From positions 145,069 to 209,068 of the forward strand of contig MWEK01000003.1 of NCBI GenBank assembly GCA_002070955.1: DNA of 64,000 bases. Reading direction: 5' to 3'. Below, one piece after another: positions 45,894-54,029 of the stretch. The notes under the pieces were generated by a model that was given only the letters and a program-made list of their open reading frames with translations, was not told the origin of the DNA and did not search any database. Numbering within the stretch: the first letter of the stretch is position 1; each line of letters opens with the position of its first letter. This stretch comes from Planctomycetes bacterium ADurb.Bin069. Its GTDB lineage: Bacteria > Planctomycetota > UBA8108 > UBA8890 > UBA8898. The position numbers and the translations under genes are program-made.

Positions 45894-46829
45894 ATGGCCG
45901 GCAACGACAACGGCGCGCCGCACACGCCTCCTCCCTGGCATCACGCTCACGGCTTTCTCGGCCCGGCCCACGACGCGCACGAGAGACGGACCCGAGCCGT
46001 CATCGTGCTCGCGGCCGTCACCATGGCGCTCGAGATCGCGGCAGGCATCGCCTACGGCTCGATGGCGCTGCTGGCCGATGGGTGGCACATGGCCAGCCAT
46101 GTCGCGGCCCTCGGCATCGCCGCCCTGGGCTACAGACTAGCCCGCCGGCATGCTTCCAACGCGGGTTTCACGTTCGGCACCGGCAAGATCGGGCAACTCG
46201 CGGGTTACAGCAGCGCGCTGGTGCTCGGCATGATCGCGCTGCTCATGGGCTGCGAATCCCTGCGCCGGCTCTTCGCGCCGGTCGCCATCGCCTTCGATGA
46301 GGCCATTGCGGTCACGTGCCTGGGCCTGGCCGTTAACATCGCAAGCGCCGTCATCCTCAGGGGCAGCGGAGACCGCGCGGACTCCGGCCGAGCGGAGGGC
46401 GACCACAACATCACGGCGGCTTACGCCCACGTCCTCGCCGATGCCCTTACCTCGATTCTCGCGCTGATCGCGCTCGGCACGGGGCGTTTCCTCGGGTGGA
46501 TGTGGATGGATCCCGTCATGGGCATCGCCGGAGCCGGCATCATCGCCCGCTGGTCGTACGGCCTGGCGCGCCGGGCGGCGCGGACGCTTCTCGACATGCT
46601 GCCCGACCCCGATCTGCCCGAGCGCATCCGCGCGCGCATCGAGTCCGATCCTGAAACGCGCGTCACCGATCTGCACGTGTGGAGCCCCGGTCCGGGGCAC
46701 ACGGCGATACTGCTGAGCATCTCCGCGCGGGCTCCGAAGTCCCCCGATGTCTACAAGCGGCGCCTGCTGGAACTCGCCGAGTTCTCGCACGTCACCGTGG
46801 AGGTCAACGCCGGCGGCGATGCGGCCTGA
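45894..46829 (+). CDS. CDF-family divalent cation exporter (DmeF-like)
   Basis: 311 residues from the ATG after GGAGGAG. Early His residues (WHHAHGFLGPAHDAHERRT) are typical of DmeF proteins, which export Co and Ni. Six helices follow, with GSMALLADGWHMASH in the second helix carrying the Asp/His metal site, and YAHVLADALTSILAL in the fifth carrying His/Asp. A soluble C-terminal ferredoxin-like domain (VTDLHVWSPGPGHTAILLSI) regulates transport. A proton antiporter in the inner membrane, it lies alone between the CotH and PQQ-propeller genes. Confidence 0.93.
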   Translation: MAGNDNGAPHTPPPWHHAHGFLGPAHDAHERRTRAVIVLAAVTMALEIAAGIAYGSMALLADGWHMASHVAALGIAALGYRLARRHASNAGFTFGTGKIGQLAGYSSALVLGMIALLMGCESLRRLFAPVAIAFDEAIAVTCLGLAVNIASAVILRGSGDRADSGRAEGDHNITAAYAHVLADALTSILALIALGTGRFLGWMWMDPVMGIAGAGIIARWSYGLARRAARTLLDMLPDPDLPERIRARIESDPETRVTDLHVWSPGPGHTAILLSISARAPKSPDVYKRRLLELAEFSHVTVEVNAGGDAA

Positions 46830-46838
46830 GCGCCCCAC

Positions 46839-46867
46839 TTGCCGCTTGCCCCGCCCTCGGTCACAAT
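46839..46867 (+). promoter_or_regulatory. Candidate promoter for the PQQ-propeller gene
   Basis: TTGCCG and CACAAT spaced by 17 nt, just after the exporter stop and 81 nt before the ATG. Confidence 0.35.
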
Positions 46868-46947
46868 TGCATCGCCCCTCTTACGGGCGGCGGCGATTCC
46901 ACCAACGCGGGCGGGCTCAAGGAATCGATTCAAAGGAGAGGAAAACC

Positions 46948-48177
46948 ATGGGAAAACTCAGAATCGGGCAGTTGTGCGGAACGGGCGCGCGGATTTTGTG
47001 CCTCGTTGTCTTCATTGCCTCGACCCGGGCCGCCGCGGCCGACTGGCCCGCGTGGCGCGGGCCGAACCGCGACGGCGTCTCGCCCGAGGCGGGCTGGGAG
47101 GCGCCTGCCGCTCAGCCGAAGGTCCTCTGGCAGCAATCGATCGGCGTGGGCTTCTCTTCGGTCTCGGTCGCCGGCGAGCGCGTCTACGCCATGGGCAACG
47201 CCGACGGCAACGACACCGTGTGGTGCCTGAAAGCCGACACCGGCACGCCGGTTTGGCGCTACGATTATCCCTGCGATAAGGGCAGCTACCCAGGCACGCG
47301 CATGACCCCGACCGTCGACGGGGACATGGTCTTCACCTTGAGCCGCGAGGGCCACATCCACGGCTTGAACGCCAAGACCGGCACGCTCGTCTGGGCGAAG
47401 CACGCCAAGGAAGACTTCGGCGTCAAGGAGGAACCCGCGCGCTGGGGCCTGTCGTGCTCGCCGCTGGTGGTCGGAGACCTCCTCGTCTTCGATCTGGGCA
47501 AGGTGCTGGCTTTCAAAAAGGCCGACGGCGCCCTCGCCTGGCAGGCCGGCGACGATGCGCCCGGCTTCTCTTCGCCCGTCAAGTTCAAGCTGGAAGGGAA
47601 GGAGTATCTCACGAGTTTCAACGTGTCGGGCCTGGTTCTCTACGATTTGGAGACCCGCCTGGAGGCGGCGCGCTACCCCTGGAAGACGCGGTTCGACGTC
47701 AATGCGGTGACGCCGATCGTGGCGGGAAACGCGATCTTCATCTCCACGGGCTACGACCGCGGCTGCACGCTTCTTAAGTTCGACGGCAAGAGCTTGAAGC
47801 CCGTCTACGAGCACAAGGAGATGCGCAACCACGTCAACAACTGCGTGCTCGTCGACGGCCACCTCTACGGCTTCGACGGCCAACAGGGCGCGAGCGGCGC
47901 CCTCAAGTGCATGGAGTTGGAGACCGGCAAGATCAAATGGTCGCAGAAGGGTCTCAAGGTCGGCGCGCTCATGGTCGCCGGCGGCAGGATCGTCGCCATG
48001 CTCGACGGCGGTGAACTCCTCATCGCCGAGGCTTCGCCCGCCGCGTTCACGCTCTTGACGCGCGTCAAGGTTCTGGGCGGCCAGTGCTGGACTTATCCGG
48101 TATTCTGCGGCAACCGCATCTACTGCCGCAGCAATGAGCAGAAGGAATTGATCTGCATCGACGTGAGCGGCAAGTAG
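46948..48177 (+). CDS. Secreted PQQ-type beta-propeller protein
   Basis: 409 residues from the ATG after AAAGGAG. The signal is ILCLVVFIASTRAAAA, then the hallmark DWPAWRGPNRDGVSPE that begins many planctomycetal PQQ-like-domain proteins. Repeated blades contain WCLKADTGTPVWRY, GLNAKTGTLVWAKH, AFKKADGALAWQ and CMELETGKIKWSQ (AxDxxTGxxxW-type tryptophan docking). No dehydrogenase active site is recognised, so it may be a structural or binding propeller rather than a quinoprotein. It is followed after 50 nt by the DUF1080 gene and may be cotranscribed. Confidence 0.87.
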   Translation: MGKLRIGQLCGTGARILCLVVFIASTRAAAADWPAWRGPNRDGVSPEAGWEAPAAQPKVLWQQSIGVGFSSVSVAGERVYAMGNADGNDTVWCLKADTGTPVWRYDYPCDKGSYPGTRMTPTVDGDMVFTLSREGHIHGLNAKTGTLVWAKHAKEDFGVKEEPARWGLSCSPLVVGDLLVFDLGKVLAFKKADGALAWQAGDDAPGFSSPVKFKLEGKEYLTSFNVSGLVLYDLETRLEAARYPWKTRFDVNAVTPIVAGNAIFISTGYDRGCTLLKFDGKSLKPVYEHKEMRNHVNNCVLVDGHLYGFDGQQGASGALKCMELETGKIKWSQKGLKVGALMVAGGRIVAMLDGGELLIAEASPAAFTLLTRVKVLGGQCWTYPVFCGNRIYCRSNEQKELICIDVSGK

Positions 48178-48227
48178 CCCCGACCGCGGGCTGCCGCCGG
48201 CGCTCCCGGCGAAAGGAGCAAGACACC

Positions 48228-49019
48228 ATGCTTAGCAAAGCTCGAGCGAAGACTGGCCTGGCCGCCGCGGCGCGGTTGAGCCTGGCGCTTGCCGCCGCGG
48301 CGGGGCTCGCCCTCGCCGCGCCGGCCGGCGAGGCGCCGGCGACGCCGCCCTACGCGCCCGTCGACCCGGGGCCTCCCGGCGGGCCGCCCTCCGACGCCAT
48401 CGTGCTCCTCGGGCCGGGCTTCGACGATGCGGCCCTTGCCCTTAGGTGGACGAGCCGCAAGGATCCGGAGCGCAAGGCGCCGCCGCCCTGGAAGGTGGAG
48501 AACGGCGTCGTGACCGTGGCGCCCGGCACGGGCGACCTGGTCACGCGGGAGAGCTTCGCCGACGTGCAGCTTCACATGGAGTGGATGCTGCCCCCCCGCG
48601 AAAAGGCCGCGACGGAGGGCGAGGACGCCGGCAACAGCGGCATCAAGTTCCACGAAACCTACGAGATCCAGATCCTCGATTCCCACGGCAGGACCGGCAA
48701 CGCCCTCGGCCAAGCCGGCGCCGTCTACAAGCAGCACGCGCCCCTCGTCAACGCGACCAAGCCGCCCGGCCAGTGGCAGAGCTTCGACATCGTGTTCCGC
48801 CCGCCGCGCTTCGCGGGCGAGAAGCTCGTCGCCGACGGCCGCTTCACGGTCTGGCACAACGGCGTCCTGATCCAGGACAACGTGAAGATCCTGGGCCGCA
48901 CCAACGATCCGCGCCCGATGCCGCGGGAGTACGCCCTGCCCTTCTTCCTCCAGGATCACGGCGGCAAGGTGAGCTTCCGGAACATCTGGGTCCGGCGCCT
49001 GGCGCCGCGCGCCGAGTGA
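48228..49019 (+). CDS. Secreted DUF1080 (3-keto-disaccharide hydrolase-type) protein
   Basis: 263 residues with GAAAGGAG before the ATG. The signal peptide is LSLALAAAAGLALAAPA. The concanavalin-like core is shown by FDDAALALRW, WKVENGVVTVAPGTGDLVT, FADVQLHMEWMLPP, GNSGIKFHETYEIQILDS and a terminal VSFRNIWVRRL. This family is abundant in PVC bacteria; characterised relatives act on 3-keto-glycosides. It would act outside the cytoplasm. Position after the PQQ propeller suggests joint expression. Confidence 0.9.
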   Translation: MLSKARAKTGLAAAARLSLALAAAAGLALAAPAGEAPATPPYAPVDPGPPGGPPSDAIVLLGPGFDDAALALRWTSRKDPERKAPPPWKVENGVVTVAPGTGDLVTRESFADVQLHMEWMLPPREKAATEGEDAGNSGIKFHETYEIQILDSHGRTGNALGQAGAVYKQHAPLVNATKPPGQWQSFDIVFRPPRFAGEKLVADGRFTVWHNGVLIQDNVKILGRTNDPRPMPREYALPFFLQDHGGKVSFRNIWVRRLAPRAE

Positions 49020-49064
49020 GGGCGGGCGGGTCCGCGCTTCCGCGGCGGGCCGCCCCGGCGCCCT

Positions 49065-50771
49065 TCACGGCACGATCGGCAGCAGGACGTGCGAGGAGTT
49101 CCCCCGGTCGTGGTACACGCTCTGGTCGGCGGCGACATGCGCTCCGTCCCGGGCGAACTCCCCGCCCGTGTTGAGGTTGCGGTCGAAGCGCGGGAAGTTG
49201 CTGCTCGAGATCTCCAGGCGCATCGCGTGGCCCGCCAGGAACACGTTGCTCGTAACCCACAGGTCGATGGTGTAGGCGTAAACCTTGCCGGGCTCGATGA
49301 GCTCGGGCGCCTTGTCCGAGGCCCGGTAGCGCGCCCGCACGATGCCGTCGGTCAGATTCCACGCCGTGCCGTCGGGACAGACGTCGACGAGTTTGGCGGT
49401 GAAATCGGTGTCCTTGGCGCTGCTCGCGGCGTACAACACCACCACGACGGGGCCGGTCACCTCGACCGGCGCGGCCAGCGGCGGCGTCGTGTAGACCAGA
49501 ACGTCCTTGCGCTTCTCGACCTCGCGCTGATCGTAAGGGCCGATCGGCGCGAGCACGAGGTTCGCGCCGCCCATGGTGGGAACGGGGTCGGCCGGATCGT
49601 AGCGGAAGCGGTCGCAGGGCTCGTCGCCGGGCGGTTCGACGGCCAGGACGCCGTCGCCCGCCGCGGTATTGGCGCCGCCTTTGCCCCGCAGGTAGTACTT
49701 GGTCCAACGCGTCCGCGCGAGGGGCCACTCGTGCTCATCGCGCCACTGGTTGATGCCCATGACGAAGATCCGCACGGGCGCCTCGTCGTCGACGCCGTTC
49801 GGGATGCCCTTGAGCCAGCGGTCGAACCAACGGCGCTCTAGGGCGCCGACGTCGATGTTCGCGGCGGCTCCGAAATCGCGCGCGCCGATCTTCGAACCCA
49901 GGCCGTGGGCGCCGGGCCCCATGACGACGCGCTGCGCCTTGCGCAGGGCCTCGGTCGGCGCCTCCTTGCGCATGCGGGCGAAGTTGTCCAGCGTCGCCTT
50001 GGCGAAGATGTCATACCACCCGCCCACGCCCAACACCGGCGCGGCGATCCGGGCGTACTTGTCCTTCACCGTCGCCGGCCGCCAGTACTCGTCGTTCTCG
50101 GGGTGCGCGAGCCAATCGTTGTAGAAATCGATCTGGCGGCCCAGGAGCCTCGGGTAGTCCGTCAGCGGCAGGGTCCGCAGAATCCCCTGCACGTCCTTGG
50201 CCAACAGCGCCTCGCCCGGCGGGCTCGAGACCATCGCCCCCCACCCCAGCGCGAGCGAGAGTTGGAAGGCCCCCCCGACGTACATGACTTCGTGGAAGTC
50301 GTCGAAGGTGACGACCGGCACCATCGCCTTCAGCGCCGGGGAGCCGAGCGGCGCCGGCAGCCATTGCGTGAAGCCCACGTAGGAGCCGCCCGCGGTGCCG
50401 ATGCGCCCATCGCACCACGGCTGGGCCCGCACCCACTCCTGAGTGTCGAAGCCGTCCTCGGCCTCGTTCAGGAAGGGCGCGAAGCGGCCTTGCGACTGCC
50501 CGCGCCCGCGCGTGTCCTGCACGACGTAGGCGTAGCCGGACCGGGCATAGGCCCGTGCGCCGCCGTTCTTGGCGTCGCCCTTGCCGTAGGGCGTGCGCAT
50601 GAGGATCACGGGAAACCTGCCCTCGCCCGGCGGCAGGAACACGTTGGCGGAGAGAAGCACGCCGTCGCGCATGGGAACCTTCACGTCGGTCCTGACGACG
50701 ATTTCGCCCTCGGCTCCGCGCAGGAGCGAGGCGAGGAGAACGGCACACAGGCCGCGGCCGAGAAGTTTCAT
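49065..50771 (-). CDS. CocE/NonD (S15) serine hydrolase
   Basis: 568 residues. The signal peptide is GLCAVLLASLLRGAEG. The alpha/beta hydrolase core has MRTPYGKGD, QDTRGRGQSQG and the nucleophile Ser130 in GTAGGSYVG, a candidate catalytic Asp in GGWYDIF and His in GPGAHGLGS. The C-terminal jelly-roll of X-Pro dipeptidyl-peptidase type contains VYTTPPLAAPVEVTGPV and RLEISSSNFPRFDRN. It is an extracytoplasmic acyl/ester or peptide hydrolase; the substrate is unknown. Convergent with the DUF1080 gene (45 bp gap). Confidence 0.93.
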   Translation of the reverse strand: MKLLGRGLCAVLLASLLRGAEGEIVVRTDVKVPMRDGVLLSANVFLPPGEGRFPVILMRTPYGKGDAKNGGARAYARSGYAYVVQDTRGRGQSQGRFAPFLNEAEDGFDTQEWVRAQPWCDGRIGTAGGSYVGFTQWLPAPLGSPALKAMVPVVTFDDFHEVMYVGGAFQLSLALGWGAMVSSPPGEALLAKDVQGILRTLPLTDYPRLLGRQIDFYNDWLAHPENDEYWRPATVKDKYARIAAPVLGVGGWYDIFAKATLDNFARMRKEAPTEALRKAQRVVMGPGAHGLGSKIGARDFGAAANIDVGALERRWFDRWLKGIPNGVDDEAPVRIFVMGINQWRDEHEWPLARTRWTKYYLRGKGGANTAAGDGVLAVEPPGDEPCDRFRYDPADPVPTMGGANLVLAPIGPYDQREVEKRKDVLVYTTPPLAAPVEVTGPVVVVLYAASSAKDTDFTAKLVDVCPDGTAWNLTDGIVRARYRASDKAPELIEPGKVYAYTIDLWVTSNVFLAGHAMRLEISSSNFPRFDRNLNTGGEFARDGAHVAADQSVYHDRGNSSHVLLPIVP

Positions 50772-50953
50772 GGCTGCTCCTTTCGCGAGGAAACCGCGGC
50801 GGCGCGCCCGCGCCGCCGCCGAATTCCAGAATGCGCGCCGCCGGCCGCGCTGTCAAGACGCGGCGCCCCGCGGCGCGCGTCATTCACCGAGGCCTTCCCG
50901 CGCGCCGCCGGGGCGGTTATGGTAAGGGACGGCCTGCAATCAAGGAGGCGCTC

Positions 50954-51547
50954 ATGGAAGGACGGCTGCCCTCCCGCGACGAGGCGCTTGCGCTTCTCAA
51001 GGAGTACAACCAAGACGAGCACCTGATCCAGCACGCGCTCGCCGTGGAAAGCGTGATGCGCTTTATCGCCCGGGCGCGGGGGGAGCCCGAGGATACATGG
51101 GGCATCATCGGCCTGGTTCACGACCTCGATTACGAAAAGTATCCCGAGGAGCACTGCGCCAAGACGGCCGAGATTCTCAGGGCGCGTGCCTGGCCCGAGG
51201 AAGCCGTGCGCGCCGTCGTGTCCCACGGCTGGGGAATCTGCTCGGACGAGGAGCCGCGCACGCTGCTTGAGAAGACGCTCTACGCCGTCGACGAACTTAC
51301 CGGGCTGGTGGCCGCGACGGCGCTAGTCAGACCCTCGCGCTCGGTGTTCGACTTGGAGCCCAAGAGCGTTCTGAAGAAGTGGAAGGACAAGCGCTTCGCC
51401 GCGGGCGTCAACCGCGAAGTCATCGAGAAGGGCGCCGCGATGCTCGGCGTGGATCTCGCCGAACTGGTGGCCCAGGTGATCATGGGCATGCGCGAGGCGG
51501 CCGCGGCGATCGGCCTGGCGGGGACCGCGCCGCCGCGATCGGAGTGA
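50954..51547 (+). CDS. HD-domain (HDIG) phosphohydrolase-like protein
   Basis: 197 residues from the ATG after AAGGAGG. HLIQHALAVESVM provides the first His, IGLVHDLDYEKYPEEH the HD pair, and VVSHGWG a later His: the HD metal ligands. This small family is often annotated HDIG and has unknown substrates, possibly nucleotides. The TGA stop is shared in a GTGA overlap with a possible GTG start of the CAP-domain gene, hinting at coupling. Confidence 0.9.
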   Translation: MEGRLPSRDEALALLKEYNQDEHLIQHALAVESVMRFIARARGEPEDTWGIIGLVHDLDYEKYPEEHCAKTAEILRARAWPEEAVRAVVSHGWGICSDEEPRTLLEKTLYAVDELTGLVAATALVRPSRSVFDLEPKSVLKKWKDKRFAAGVNREVIEKGAAMLGVDLAELVAQVIMGMREAAAAIGLAGTAPPRSE

Positions 51548-51573
51548 TCGCCTCCCCCGAAAAAAAAATCGCC

Positions 51574-52779
51574 ATGGCCGGTTTCAAGGAAGCTTTCCGA
51601 ACCATCGCCTTATCGAGCCTGCTGGGCGGATTTGCCGCCCTCGCGGCGCCCCTTGCCACGGCCGGGGCCGACAGGCCCGAGCGGGACTTCCAGGCGCTTC
51701 TGAAGAAGAAGGACTCCGACGAGAGCGAGCGGCGCGCCGCCTTCAAAGCCCTCGTTAAGTCCGGCGTCTCCCCGTCCAAAGACCTCAAGCGCGAAATCGA
51801 GCTGGCGTGGACCGCGGCGCTTCGGAATTTGGCCAAGACCGCGACGCCGCGCGCCATCGCCCAGGAGGCCCAGGGGATGGTCCCGACCCTCGTCGCCGCC
51901 GGGGTCCGCATGCAGGGCATTGTCGCGGCCGACCAGGCCGCCAAGCAGGATATCGACCGGGAGCTCGCCCTCGTGACAGAAGCCACCCGAAACCTCCACG
52001 AGAAGCTCCTCCGGAACGGCGACTACCGCGATGCCCGCGTCCGGCTCTTCGAGATCGGGGGCTACGCGGCCTGGGCCGGCGTCATTCGGGAGTTCACCGA
52101 GCCGCTGGGGATCACCGTGGCGGACCTGGCCTTCATGCAGAACTTCGTCGCCGCCAAGGACCAGGGAATCTTCGAGTTCAACAACCTGATGGCGTTCCGC
52201 GTCGATGCCGCCGAGGCCGAGTGCATGGCCCGCACGAACCTCCACCGGATCAGGCTGGGCCTGCGCCCCGCCGAGATCGACCTCCGCCTTGTCGCCGCCG
52301 CGCGCAAGCATTCCGAAGAGATGAGCCGGCTGGGCTACTTCAGCCACGATTCGCCGACGCCGCACCTCAGAACGCCCTGGATGCGCGCCGCCCGGGACGG
52401 CGTCGCCGCGACGGCGGAAAACATCGCCCAGACCGAGCATCCGAGGGAAGCCTTCGAGATGTGGGTTTACTCGGCCGGCCACCACCGCAACATGATCGAT
52501 GCCGGGCAGGCGTCGATGGGCATCGGCGCCTCGGCCGGAATGTGGACCCAGCTCTTCGGGGCGGTTTCGATCCGCGCGCGCCACCGGACGATCGACGCGC
52601 TCGCCTACGTCCCGTTGCGCTACGAAGCGGGCTCCGACGTCGATAAACTCTTCCAGCTTAGCGCGTGGTGCGTGTCGCAGAAATTGACGTCGCAGGCCGA
52701 GGACGAACTGGAACGGGTTCTTGCCCTCAAGCCCGACCACGGCCAGGCGCGCGCCCTCCTGGCGAAGATCAGACCGTAG
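51574..52779 (+). CDS. Secreted CAP-domain (SCP/PR-1) protein
   Basis: 401 residues from the ATG at 51574; a GTG at 51544 overlapping the HD stop would add ten residues. The signal is RTIALSSLLGGFAALAAPLATAGA. A helical 200-residue N-terminal region is followed by the CAP domain at about 210-350: FEFNNLMAFRVDAAEAECMA, KHSEEMSRLGYFSHDSP (His/Glu), ENIAQTE, and WVYSAGHHRNMIDAG (His/His). CAP domains bind or cut small ligands and peptides in envelopes. A run of nine A at 51561-51569 lies between the two possible starts and is a potential slippage site. Confidence 0.85.
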   Translation: MAGFKEAFRTIALSSLLGGFAALAAPLATAGADRPERDFQALLKKKDSDESERRAAFKALVKSGVSPSKDLKREIELAWTAALRNLAKTATPRAIAQEAQGMVPTLVAAGVRMQGIVAADQAAKQDIDRELALVTEATRNLHEKLLRNGDYRDARVRLFEIGGYAAWAGVIREFTEPLGITVADLAFMQNFVAAKDQGIFEFNNLMAFRVDAAEAECMARTNLHRIRLGLRPAEIDLRLVAAARKHSEEMSRLGYFSHDSPTPHLRTPWMRAARDGVAATAENIAQTEHPREAFEMWVYSAGHHRNMIDAGQASMGIGASAGMWTQLFGAVSIRARHRTIDALAYVPLRYEAGSDVDKLFQLSAWCVSQKLTSQAEDELERVLALKPDHGQARALLAKIRP

Positions 52780-53368
52780 CCGGCTCCGCTTCCCCCGGGG
52801 CGCCGCCGGGAAACCGGGGCGGCGGGCCCCCAGGCCGCTGCCGACGGGCGGGAACTTGCCGCTCGGAGCCACGGCGGACGAGTCCAAGTCAAGGAACGGA
52901 TCAGCGTCGCTTCGAAAGGTCGTGCGCCACCAACGAGACGTCGGAAACGGACCGCCGGCTTTCGCGGGAGCCCGGCCGCGCACCGCTACGCCGAACCCGG
53001 CCGGAACACCATTCCCTTGACCGTCATGGAAGACTGCGGCGTGCTCGGGATGGCGACCCGGCCGATCGATGTCAGCCCCGCATCCAGCGCGTGGGGGGCC
53101 CGGACGCGATCAACGAGCGGCGAGCCTTCCACGTGTGCCGGGAAACGAAAGGCGATGCCTTCGCGGGCGCCGTGTCTGCTCGCCGTCATCGCGCGGGCGC
53201 ATGACCGCTCGTGGGCCGCCGGCGAGGGCGCAACCGGCGGCAATCCTTCGCGGCGACACGCGTGCGCACGGAAAGGTTGACATCCACACCGACCGCGCGC
53301 CGAGGACGCGACGGCGCGAGCGCGCATGTATACGGACGATAGAGCGCTATTACGAATCGATCGATGCG
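52780..53368. other. Gene-free stretch before the mobile-element remnants
   Basis: 589 bp. A GC-rich stem after the CAP gene (CGCCGCC/GGCGGCG, 52801-52824) may end its transcript. Open frames on both strands are compositional, and no family is recognised; the lost 5' part of an IS4-type transposase could once have lain here. Confidence 0.4.
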
Positions 53369-53388
53369 GGTAACCGCTCACGGTTACC
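53369..53388. repeat. Solitary IS66-like end / perfect inverted repeat
   Basis: GGTAACCG and CGGTTACC surround CTCA. From 53370 the sequence matches the left end of the IS66 element at 56418 at 15 of 18 positions, so it may be the remnant of another copy, placed just before the IS4-type fragment. Confidence 0.5.
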
Positions 53389-53418
53389 AAGGACGTTCTC
53401 TCGCACTCGAAGCGACCG

Positions 53419-53793
53419 GTGCTCGATCTTGAGGCCGAGGCCTCTTTCCACCGCCGCATGTGCGCCGGAGTACGTTCGACTGCTAGTCGGCGGTTCCGCC
53501 TTGTGGGCATTCGCGATGAAGAGAAAAGGGAACACCATCTCCACGCCACCAATCTTCCCGTCGACAAGATCCCGGCTGCGGATATCGGCGTGATCTACCG
53601 CGAGCGCTGGGCGATCGAGCTGACGTTCAAGCATCTGAAGAGCAGCTTCCACATGGCGGAGATGCCCAGTCTGAAGAAGGACGTGGTCGAGCCCCTGATC
53701 TGCGCGAGCGCGCTGACGCTGACGCTTCTTGTCGGAAAGCAACTCCTCGCGGCCATCCACCACAAGCACCGCCCGGGTTACAGCGCGGCCTGA
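53419..53793 (+). pseudogene. IS4-family transposase, C-terminal fragment
   Basis: About 125 codons remain. FRLVGIRD, HHLHATNLP, IGVIYRERWAIELTFKHLKS and VVEPLICASALTLTLL are the C-terminal DDE region; Tyr-x2-Arg-x3-Glu-x6-Lys (the YREK motif) is intact with the catalytic Glu. The N-terminal half with the two Asp residues is absent, and no terminal repeat is recognised. It begins at a GTG that is probably not a true start. Dead remnant; it shows the area has been a target for insertions. Confidence 0.75.
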
Positions 53794-54029
53794 CCCGTGG
53801 CAAAACAGCGTCATAAGAACCAAATCTGCAGAGGGTTACGACGGCCTATCCCAAGCTTATGGTTGGACGCTGCCAATGCCACGGGCGGGGTTTTCAAGAT
53901 CGTGCTTGAGTTTCGGGATACAGGTCAATAATATAGCCTTGTTCCATATGTCAGAGTTCTCACGAGCCGCAGAGACGGCTGAGGTGGTTCGGGTTGTGTC
54001 GCTCGGCCAAGGGCCAGAAAGGTGGAGTC

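Noticed and set aside
52986..53567. Minus-strand frame opposite the IS4 fragment
   Set aside because: No homology, and the plus strand carries recognisable transposase motifs.
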